Source: Brachypterus glaber
Taxonomy: Eukaryota > Arthropoda > Insecta > Coleoptera > Kateretidae
Direction: 5' to 3'
Length of the DNA: 64,000 nucleotides
NCBI GenBank assembly: GCA_958510825.1
Contig: OY294045.1
Location: 9,475,916 to 9,539,915, forward strand
Under the pieces are notes generated by a model. The model had not been told where the DNA came from, made no database searches, and saw only the letters and a program-made list of their open reading frames with translations. Below are positions 56,396-64,000 of the stretch, piece by piece; position 1 is the stretch's first letter; each line of letters starts with the position of its first letter. Made by a program: the position numbers and the translations under genes.

Positions 56396-57110
56396 TCTAC
56401 AACTGCTTTAGAATGTAAGCAAATACACACACTTCAAACACAGAATGAATCCATTCTAGCTATAGATACGGTATGAATATTCCGTATCAAGTGTTAGAAT
56501 GAGCACATGTAGTGCCATCTCTTGATTATAAAAGTAAAGAAAACTGTAGCAAAATTAGCAAAAATATATATATATATATATATATTTTACCATGAAATAT
56601 TGAATAATTTAATGCAATTTAAAGTTTTACATTAAAATTACATAAAGTTTATTAGTTTTTCTTAATATTTGACCAGTTTTTTATCAATTTAGTTCAAAAA
56701 ATTAAAACTGCTCCATCTATTGTTAAATATTTAAACCTGATATCTGTTACAACAATCTGACATAACCTTCATTATAATTTGTAAATATGTGCTAAAATTA
56801 AATAAAAATCTTTTTTAAGTACTGATTTGATAAAACTATTAAATAACATTAATTGCTTTATTTAAAAGTATGTGTTTTGTTGCAATTACAATATCGAGTC
56901 ACAAAAAACATTGTTTTTAACCTTGTCCGCAGTTTAAAGCCATACAGTGTTTCATATTTGCAGTCGAAGAAAAAGTATAGTCTACACGACGTATGGAATA
57001 GCCATTCCGCGCTCGCGGGACCTTCATACTCGCCTGCCGGCTCGTATGACAAACTTTCCTCTCGCGCGGAATATTGTCTATTCCATACTAGTTATAGAAT
57101 ATACTATTCT
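56396..57110 (+). repeat. Composite repeat family A, copy 4
   Basis: From TCTACAACTGCTTTAGAATG to the module at 56974-57109. Contains an expanded (AT)n run near 56560-56585. The next bases TCTACGACCC repeat the element's own left-end motif. The 90- and 82-aa frames across the right end are repeat-derived. Confidence 0.8.
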
Positions 57111-58559
57111 ACGACCCTCGTATAGCAGTAAATGTGTTTATCCCAGTGTTACACTAATTTTCGCCCACATTACATCGATCAGAGTGCCATTCTGATTTAT
57201 GTTTCCTACTGTTTCAAACCATTATGCTCGTATCTTCCACATACTTGTAGGCGTCTAAAAAATATATTGTCGACTTAGTCCAATTAGGCTAGGTAAGAAA
57301 TCTTGCTTTGTTCGAACTACCAAACAACTTGTTAGCAGCGACTGTACCGTTTATCAATGTTGAAGATGGGTTAGATTTGCATTTATAATTCAAACAAAGT
57401 TCTAGATAATTAAACACTAGATACTTTTTCGAAATTATGAATGAAAGAAGGAAAGTATAGTAACCCTCCGTCAACCAGGTAGAAAAAAATAACCACGTGG
57501 GGTTTATTAAACCCCAATATAAAATAAACAGAAAAAAAATAACAAACACCATTTGTTTCAATAAAAATCTTTCTGTGATAATTAAATATGTAATAAACTT
57601 TACTTAGATAATTATAAAATAACAAAAAACTCATTATTTGAATATTCTGAGAAACTTTATTAAAAACATTACCAAAAAATGCAACTTCAAACAAAAAATT
57701 TGATTGCAAAAAAAAATGGCTGGTATTATATTCATTCAAACATAAGCAGCTTTGACATAAAGGTTTCAAGTAATCCATACAAACGTCTCAGTCAAAAAAA
57801 TTACCCCAGGGAGTTTCCAGGGAGCTCCCACAATAAGCTTCCATGGGATGTCCCATATTCAGCACCTGGAAGCTTTCAGGGAATGCGAAATGTTTGCAAA
57901 ACGAACACTAGACGATTGCAGCGCCCCAACTCGGAACTACAAAGTAGTAGGTAAAGTAGTAATCTCGTTAACGTTTCAATGCATTGCGATGTTGTATTGT
58001 ATCTATGACAAACCTTTTTATTTTTAATTTATAGTGTTATTTAGGTTTTTTTAAATTTTTATTGTTTAACTTTAAATTTTCTATGCAATTCTTTAAGTCT
58101 TTATCGATTATTTTATTTTTATATCTATTTAAATCATATATGGGGATAAACTTGACAACCTTGTAACAACTATGGTTGGCCACTTCAAGGCTTTCCCGCC
58201 ATTTTTCATTTAGAGCTACTGTATGTTATTGTATTTTGGGCAATACAAATCCAAAATTTTCAATATTTCTTTTAAATTAAAAAAAATATTATTCTGGCTA
58301 GGACAGTATGTCATTTAATGAAGAGTGTATAAAAATGGACGCAAAATAATAACATAGCTATGTTAAAATAACTTAAGTAGGTTAACCTATGGTAAACTAA
58401 CTTAACTGTTAACTAGTTAACAGTTATTTGTAACAAAAAATATGATATTTGCAGATTTGAGTCTTCAGTATGGTATCTCAAAAAAGGACATAACTCAAAA
58501 CTGTCTTTGAAAAGAATAAAAAATTATATACTAATTAATATTCAATTATTTTTTTACAG
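57111..58559. other. Intronic stretch, no gene recognised
   Basis: Several overlapping frames of 80-120 aa (57289-57954) have no family signature. A GGGAGTTTCCAGGGAGCTCC motif lies near 57810. Confidence 0.45.
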
Positions 58560-58677
58560 GTAAAGCCTTCGACATCACCTATGTCCGGTTGTGGTTCTCA
58601 TCTCCTAGACCCGAAAGTTTCTATATATCAAAGAAAACGACAGAAGATGGACCTTGGGTGCCATATCAATATTACAG
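58560..58677 (+). CDS. LanB2: Laminin gamma chain, N-terminal-domain exon 2 of 3 seen
   Basis: 118 bp: two bases complete the Arg codon from the previous exon, followed by 38 codons and two bases. It encodes [20 protein letters not shown] then [18 protein letters not shown], the central beta-sandwich part of the laminin N-terminal domain. The AFDITYVRL and PRPESF..Y motifs are hallmark gamma-chain sequence. The acceptor is ATTTTTTTACAG and the donor GTAATA at 58678. The two trailing bases AG join T of the next exon to give Ser, so phase 2 is consistent. Confidence 0.96.
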
Positions 58678-58890
58678 GTAATAATTATAGGGGTGTTGAG
58701 ATAAATATAGGGACACTTATTTATCAAGGCTTGCTAACTTAATTTTGTTACCAAATTGGGGTTTTTTCGGAATTATTTACAAGAAATAAAAAATAAACTC
58801 TTTTTGTTCCACTCTATTCTACACAATATCCTTTCTTTGAGCCTAAATTTATACAACTGTTTAAACACACTTATGTATTCTCGGTTGCAG

Positions 58891-59074
58891 TGCTACATGT
58901 CGTGATACCTACGGATTACCAGACACCATTCATACCAAAAGGGGCGAAGAAGCAAGACCATTGTGTGCATCTGAATATTCGGATATTTCACCCCTCACGG
59001 GAGGAATCGTGGCTTTTGGTACCCTCGAAGGACGTCCTTCGGCTTATAACTTTGATGCCAGTTCCGAATTACAG
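58891..59074 (+). CDS. LanB2: Laminin gamma chain, N-terminal-domain exon 3 of 3 seen
   Basis: 184 bp: one base completes Ser, followed by 61 codons ending in a phase-0 CAG before the donor GTAAGA at 59075. It encodes [20 protein letters not shown], then [18 protein letters not shown] and [18 protein letters not shown]. The C....C pair, the SDISPLTGG motif and [10 protein letters not shown] are diagnostic of laminin gamma N-terminal domains. The acceptor is TCTCGGTTGCAG. The following exon, expected to open with an EWV-like sequence, was not found before the window ends. Confidence 0.96.
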
Positions 59075-59336
59075 GTAAGAAATAGGTACACAGTATGTAC
59101 TATACACCTCGGTACACACCATCCAAAAAAAAGATACAATAATTATAATAAAATATCCACTTGTAATTATTATTCAAGAGTTTTCTTTCTATTTAAAGAC
59201 ATACTATTGACGTATCATAAATAATGTAGGTTACAAAAAAACTGTACTATTACGTTGGCGCCTTCACCAAAATTGCAAATAATATCGGAGTGTATAGTAT
59301 TCCGAGCAGATTTGTATTGTTTTTATATTATTGTTT

Positions 59337-59339
59337 TTA

Positions 59340-59398
<59 letters not shown>
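59337..59398. repeat. (ATT)n microsatellite
   Basis: About 20 perfect units in the laminin intron. Confidence 0.97.
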
Positions 59399-59399
<1 letters not shown>

Positions 59400-59599
59400 A
59401 CTGTAGATTAGAGCAGAGGTTGTAAACCTATTATAGCTCAAAAATACGAGAAACACTATATAAAAATACTAGGCAAGTAATTTATATTATTATATTAATA
59501 TTAATATTGTTTGTATTGTTAACGCAAAATATACCTTACAAACTTTAAAATTGAATTCTATAGTATTCCAAGTACTCTGAATACTTTAATACACTAGAA

Positions 59600-60800
59600 T
59601 GATTACACAAGTCTACAAAAAAAAAAGATTCATCCCGCACTTTTTTCACAAATCGAATATAAATTGTATAATTTTATAAATTATAGATATCTACGATTGA
59701 TTTCCTGCATTTATGATGATTTACTACTACTAAAAAAATTGTTAACTGTGTGTGCATATCAGCGCTTTCGCCAAAATTGTAAATAACACAAGTCTACAAA
59801 AAAAAAATATCGATACCCCCAAGCAACAAAGCCGTAACTCATATATTGTCATTTTTCACGACAGCTAAATTTCTAAAATATTTTTTTTTGTTATTTAAGG
59901 GTGGGTAAATGATTGAAGTGGAAAAGGAAGTCATGTGGTACATCATTTGAAAGCTTATAAAATTCTCTATTTAACTGTTTAAGTATTTATTGTTTATTTG
60001 CTGTTTGTTTCTGATAATATTCAAGTTTAGAATTTCTTACTTTAGTGATTTTAAGTAAACTTTTGCTTAAAGTGGACTGTGGAGAAACCTGAGTAGTACC
60101 ACCATGTGTGTCTTTTTTCAAGGCGTTTACCTATGAGTATAACTCAAAATGGGTCTAACTTGAGTTACAACCTTGTTGCTTGGGAGTGTCGATATCTGTC
60201 CTATAGAAACCCATCATTTTCTATGTGTTTTGGTGCGCTGAAACCAATTTTACCATAAAAAAAGATTAATCGCGCAGTTTTTCCACAAATCGTATATAAA
60301 ATGTATAATTATTGAAATTAATACACATTTTATACGATCGTAGGAAAAACTGCGCGATAAATTTTTTTTTATGGCGAAATCGGTTTCAGCGCATCAAAAA
60401 ACATAGGAAATGATGAGTAAGAACCATGGGACAGAGATTTATTTGTGATCCCGTGCTTAGGTGGAGATGCATAATGTCACAAAAAGTTCTCTGAAATCGA
60501 TTTCGCCATAAAAAAAGATTCATAGCGTAGTTTTTTCACCAATCGTATAAAAAGTGTATAAATTTCAATTGTTATATACTTTAAAAATGATTTGTGGAAA
60601 AACTGCGCGATTAATCTTTTTTTATGGTAAAATTGGTTTAAGCGCAGCAAAACACATAGAAAATGATGGGTTTCTATAGGACAGTTTTTTTTTTGTAGAC
60701 TTGTGTTATTTACAATTTTGGCGAAAGCGTTGATATGCACACACAGTTAACAATATTTTTCTTAGTTGTAAATCATCATAAAAGCAGGAAATCAAAGTAT
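59600..60800. repeat. Large inverted repeat with a nested MITE
   Basis: The left arm (about 59695-59800 and 60193-60290, split by the MITE) is the inverse of the right arm (about 60600-60790). Shared landmarks are AACTGTGTGTGCATATCA, GCGCTTTCGCCAAAATTGTA, CACAAGTCTACAAAAAA and TAGAAACCCATCATTTTCTA. The core contains further AACTGCGCGAT / ATCGCGCAGTT inversions. The 87-aa minus frame inside is not a gene. Confidence 0.75.
59810..60192 (-). mobile_element. TA-flanked MITE (TCGAYACYCCCAAGCAACAA), copy 2
   Basis: The termini TCGATACCCCCAAGCAACAA and TTGTTGCTTGGGAGTGTCGA carry TA on both sides (59808-59809, 60193-60194). 383 bp, against 384 for copy 1 at 32641, in opposite orientation. Inserted in the left arm of the surrounding inverted repeat. 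Confidence 0.9.
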
Positions 60801-60849
60801 AGTTGTATAGATATCTAAAAAAAAATCTATAAATTAATTATTCCGAATA

Positions 60850-61040
60850 TTCCAAAAACAGTAACAATACAGAAAATAGTCTCATTTAAGCATCTTACGG
60901 TATAGCTACCATCAGTAGCATTAGTCCAAACAAGAAGTTGCTGTGCATTTAAACCCTGTTTATCCAAAAAAGCACTTCATTGGTGAACTTTTTTGATAAG
61001 TAACGTAATGACTACCACCTAAAACTGCTTCTACTATTTC
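60850..61040 (-). pseudogene. Tctex-type dynein light chain fragment, copy 3 (decayed)
   Basis: On the - strand it starts EIVEAVLGGSHYV directly after TTTAAAACAG, loses frame, and then skips the middle of the domain (the KQFKYVITC...SGLH part is deleted). It resumes near TATSC and ends with [18 protein letters not shown] in pieces. It is more diverged than copy 2 from the intact gene at 61572-61898. Confidence 0.82.
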
Positions 61041-61104
61041 CTGTTTTAAATAAAATAACTATTGAAAATATTTAAAATTGTGGCGAAGGCGCCCACACAG
61101 GAAG

Positions 61105-61380
61105 TTTACTAATAGTCCAAACACAGTACCAATACAAAACATAGTCTCATTTTCCCATTTCACGGTGCAGCTACCATAAGTAACATTATCCCAGAAGCAT
61201 GAAGTAGCTGTGTGCAAACCAGATCCAGTTTTTTGCATTATGGAGCAAGTTATCACATATTTAAATTGTTTTTTCAACTTATTTAATGCATTTAAACACT
61301 GTTCACTGACGGACGCACTCCATTCGTAGACTTTTTTTTATAACAAAAGATCTTCCATCTAAAACTGCTTGTACTGTTTT
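61105..61380 (-). pseudogene. Tctex-type dynein light chain fragment, copy 2 (frameshifted)
   Basis: Homologous to the intact ORF from its ETVEAILDG region to the end. It has a one-base gain in the run of eight T at 61332-61339, a D-to-Y change in the conserved ATDGSCTV segment (VTYGSCTV), and loss of the stop (FGLLVNFL). The downstream open part (61059-61277) reads [20 protein letters not shown] and continues. As in copy 3, homology to the intact gene stops abruptly at the ETVEA codons. Confidence 0.88.
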
Positions 61381-61571
61381 TTATTTTTAATACAATAACT
61401 GGAACGGATTTATTTAAAATTCTGGCGAAGCTCAGGAGTGTTTTGCGGCAAGACGCACTTTGTCAGAAATATCTGTTATTAAAACATTTCGTTGTTTTAG
61501 TAGAAATAGTAGAAAGCATAACGTACACAATAACTAAAAAAATATATAATTTCTATAAATACAATTACATT

Positions 61572-61898
61572 TCAAATAGCAAGTCCAAAAACAGTAACAA
61601 TACAAAACATAGTCTCATTTTCCCATCTCACAGTGCAACTACCATCAGTAGCATTATCCCAAAAACAAGAAGTAGCTGTGTGCAAACCAGATCCAGTTTT
61701 TTGCATTATGGAGCAAGTTATCACATATTTGAACTGTTTTTTCAACTTATTTAATGCACTTAAACACTGTTCACTGACGGACGCACTCCATTGATGGACT
61801 TTCTCGATAACGTATGGACTTCCATCCAAAATTGCTTCCACTGTTTCCTGTACTATTTTGCTGACTTCGTCTGCCACGAATGGCTCCTCGTCCTCCAT
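61572..61898 (-). CDS. Dlc90F: Dynein light chain Tctex-type (complete, single exon)
   Basis: 108 aa from ATG at 61898 to TGA at 61572. It opens [18 protein letters not shown], then [57 protein letters not shown] and [15 protein letters not shown]. This is full-length Tctex1/DYNLT1, the homodimeric light chain that binds the cytoplasmic dynein intermediate chain and cargo; the family is normally about 110-113 aa. The start at MED was chosen because it aligns with the family start; the frame stays open upstream. A good 3' splice site on the - strand (CATTTTTATTCATTTTTTAG, ending at 61984) suggests a spliced 5' leader. The gene lies opposite to and apparently within a laminin intron. The coding region has no intron, so a retrogene origin is possible. 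Confidence 0.92.
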   Translation of the reverse strand: MEDEEPFVADEVSKIVQETVEAILDGSPYVIEKVHQWSASVSEQCLSALNKLKKQFKYVITCSIMQKTGSGLHTATSCFWDNATDGSCTVRWENETMFCIVTVFGLAI

Positions 61899-61983
61899 GT
61901 TATTGACAATAGGTGTATATTTGACATTATTTTGATGTTTTATAGGTTTAAGCCTGGAGTGCATAGTTAACAATATTTTGTAC

Positions 61984-62003
61984 CTAAAAAATGAATAAAA
62001 ATG
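61984..62003 (-). promoter_or_regulatory. Dlc90F: Candidate 3' splice acceptor in the dynein light chain leader
   Basis: On the - strand a pyrimidine-rich CATTTTTATTCATTTTTTAG precedes GTACAAAATATTG, 85 bp upstream of the chosen ATG. It would join an upstream non-coding exon. Prediction only. Confidence 0.35.
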
Positions 62004-62171
62004 TTTTCTTTTATTTACTATATTTGTTAATTGCAAATGTTATCAAAACATATTTTTATTATTTTATAAAATGCATTAAATTAAATTAAAAACCCATAAA
62101 ATAACAATTTACATACAAGGACAAAAATCGAGAAATAAATATTGCCAACTGAGCCACAGATTTATTATTAA

Positions 62172-62369
62172 GCGTCGTTTACACTTAAACAATGGTGTGG
62201 CGGCTGCAATCCCTACTTAGACTATCAAACTGCCGCAAAAGCCAGCCTGCAGCAGCTGGACACTGGCAGCAGAGGGGAATTTGTAGGTGGGAGTAGCGAA
62301 TATTTGGTTGCTGATTTTTTATGGGCTAAAAAACTGTTGCCGCGACACTTTTGCTTAGGTGTAAACGCC
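62172..62369. mobile_element. MITE with GTTTACAC / GTGTAAAC termini
   Basis: GCGTCGTTTACACTTAAACA at left and TGCTTAGGTGTAAACGCC at right are imperfect inverses, followed inward by GTGGCGGCTGC / GTTGCCGCGACAC. The centre is GC-richer (GCCAGCCTGCAGCAGCTGG). Confidence 0.65.
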
Positions 62370-63055
62370 ACATTAGGTTTATGGTTATTATTGACGCATG
62401 ATTAAAAACTTGATAAAATAAAACAATTGAATATTTTGACATTAAAAACAAATAAATAGAAGTGACGGGTAGTTTTTAACGCTTAATCAAAACCTGTAAG
62501 TTTTTCGTGTACCTTCTTAACCTAATCTTTAACAAATTGGTATTAGTAAGTATATTTTTAAGAGATCTTAATTTATATTTAAGGTACATATATTAATTCA
62601 TTAAAAAAAAGGGAATTTCTGAAGCTATAATTATTATTCGTGCTTACCTTTTAAGGTAACTTAAACACTAATAACAATTTGATTGATATACGTGATTTTC
62701 AGCATGTTTAAGTTCTAAAACTAAAACTTGTTTAATACAAAAAGAAGCACCCAACACAATGTATGCAAAACGCATGGTTTAATGGGGTATCCCGGCACGC
62801 GATTTAACACTCTTCACAGTACTAGTGTTAGAAGATTTTTATAAGCTGGTTTTAAAATTTTCAAAATCGTCAAAAATAACTCTAGACTCAAGCACATTCA
62901 CAAAAAGCACATTAACACCAATATATAATGCCACGAAAAAGGGCTTTGTTAAATTATTTTTATTTTTATAAATTATTGCATTTTATTTACGTTATAGATC
63001 AAACCAAGAGCCCCTAGCACAGCCAGAAGCTTATTTTTTTACATCACTGTATAAA
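62370..63055. other. Intronic AT-rich stretch, no gene seen
   Basis: No conserved frame. The next laminin exon is not visible here. Confidence 0.5.
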
Positions 63056-63060
63056 ATGCC

Positions 63061-63125
63061 AAAATAAATAAATAAATAAATTATTAAACTCAAGCATTTT
63101 TACAAGCTTTTATTTAACTTACAAT

Positions 63126-63157
<32 letters not shown>

Positions 63158-63165
63158 ATTTATTT
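63061..63165. repeat. (AAAT)n and (TTTA)n tracts facing each other
   Basis: AATAAATAAATAAATAAAT near 63065 and TTTATTTATTTATTTATTT near 63131 can pair as a loose hairpin. They flank the left side of the 63.2-kb foldback. Confidence 0.85.
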
Positions 63166-63199
63166 GTTTGTTTAGGGCAAAACTTGCAAAAAAAACAAA

Positions 63200-63452
63200 A
63201 TATTCATGAAGCTGAAGTTTGCAACGTTTTTTTTGCAACGAAAATTCAAATAGTATATTAAAGTACTAGTTTCATAACATACGTTTTTAGCCCACGGATA
63301 TATGTTTAGAAAACAAACCGCTTGCTGCGAGTTTTCTAAAGTACTAGTGCGCTAAAAACGTATTATGGAATAAGTGCTTTAATATACTATTTGAATTTTC
63401 GATGCAAAAAAACGTTGCAAACTTCAGCTTCATAAATATTCACTTGTCAACG
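63200..63452. mobile_element. Foldback element with a module-like core
   Basis: The outer arms ATATTCATGAAGCTGAAGTT and AACTTCAGCTTCATAAATAT continue through TGCAACG / CGTTGCA. The inner arms AAATAGTATATTAAAGTACT and CTTTAATATACTATTT, then ACGTTTTTAGC / GCTAAAAACGT, pair in turn. The inner part matches about 37000-37040 of the 36.3-kb foldback. Confidence 0.78.
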
Positions 63453-64000
63453 GAAAAGTCATGTGCAGGGCCGTAGTTAAAAAGAGAGAGAAGGTCGAAA
63501 ATCACAATCTTTTTAGTCTAAAAAAAACTTTTTCGAATTTCAAGATCCACTGCTGCTAAAATTACAATTTTTTTCCTTCGGCGAAAAAGTTGATGACTTA
63601 AAAAAACGTTTTTACTAACTAGTAGTTGTAGTAGCAGTATTGCTAAATTATAATTTTTATATTTTTAACCCATGAAATTTACAACTTTTTCGAATTTCTA
63701 GATAGGTGGGGGAAGTCTCCCTGGTCATGTCTGGTGTAGGGTCACTCAATCAGTTGTTACTTTGTCCAGTGTTTTGGTGATTATCTATTTGGGTTTCTGC
63801 TAGTTTTCCCCTCCAACCACCAAAACACACTAACACGCAAACTAGACAAAGCAACATATTATTCCATCAATCTATTTTCTAATCATCGTACAGAGTGATA
63901 TTGGTAGACTGACAGTTTCAGGCTGCTGGCCCCCTTCAGTACCAAGAGTCATCTCTATACGCTAATTAAGAAAACAGTTTTTGACTTTATTCGCAAAAGA
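63453..64000. other. Right end of window, no gene seen
   Basis: A pair GTGTTTTGGTG / CACCAAAACAC lies near 63770 and 63820. No laminin exon was recognised. Confidence 0.45.

Larger units (their letters stand above)
37737..58559 (+). other. LanB2: First visible laminin intron, 20.8 kb
   Basis: Bounded by a GTAAG donor and a TTTTTTACAG acceptor. Almost the entire length consists of mobile-element sequence: three family A copies, a SINE, an R4-like LINE, several MITEs, repeat D and a reverse-transcriptase ORF. Confidence 0.85.

Noticed and set aside
57289..57778. Overlapping 90- and 122-aa minus frames
   Set aside because: Hydrophobic AT-rich translation without any recognised domain, and no splice or promoter context.
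59075..64000. Next laminin exon (EWV-type start)
   Set aside because: No matching open segment with acceptor and donor was found. It presumably lies beyond the window.

Overview
The window reads as nuclear DNA from an arthropod, most likely an insect. It is strongly AT-rich, has long introns, and is crowded with non-LTR retrotransposon fragments, MITEs, foldback elements, a tRNA-derived SINE and (TTA/TAA)n microsatellites. I see no bacterial gene organisation. The order cannot be fixed from sequence alone.

Two host loci are recognisable. First, three coding exons of a laminin gamma chain (LanB2/LAMC1 type, N-terminal domain) lie on the + strand at 37472-37736, 58560-58677 and 58891-59074. 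Their splice phases agree, and the first intron between them is about 20.8 kb. The signal-peptide exon and the downstream exons were not found. Second, a complete single-exon Tctex-type dynein light chain ORF (108 aa, like Dlc90F/DYNLT1) lies on the - strand at 61572-61898, presumably nested in the next laminin intron. Two decayed partial copies of it lie just beyond its 3' end.

Everything else is mobile or repetitive. From left to right: 0-2.3 kb holds a composite repeat (family A) and a CR1/Daphne-like LINE tail. 2.3-9.6 kb is AT-rich, with a CGATA-rich patch, a hAT-type MITE and a family B repeat. 9.6-16 kb holds a dimeric MITE, a 48-bp perfect palindrome, a hAT-type MITE pair and a foldback. 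17-24 kb holds a LINE fragment, a GC-rich foldback, tandem arrays and several MITEs. 24.6-25.7 kb is a second family B copy interrupted by a hAT-type MITE with an intact target duplication. 27-31 kb holds degenerate tandem repeats and a decayed tyrosine-recombinase-like fragment. 32.6-37.2 kb holds a TA-flanked MITE, a gutted piggyBac element bounded by TTAA, and two inverted-repeat elements. The first laminin intron holds a SINE, an R4/Dong-like retrotransposon flanked by TAA arrays, Harbinger-like MITEs, two full and one shortened family A copies, and a non-LTR reverse transcriptase ORF. The right end has nested inverted repeats around the dynein light chain locus.

The most unusual feature is a compact palindromic module of about 75-145 bp. 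Its outer arms resemble ATAGTATATTAC / GTAATATACTAT, and the best copies carry a second inner hairpin built on CTCGCC / GGCTCG. It ends every family A and B copy and also occurs alone. One lone copy lies beside the tyrosine-recombinase-like fragment. It may be the end or recombination site of an undescribed mobile element group.
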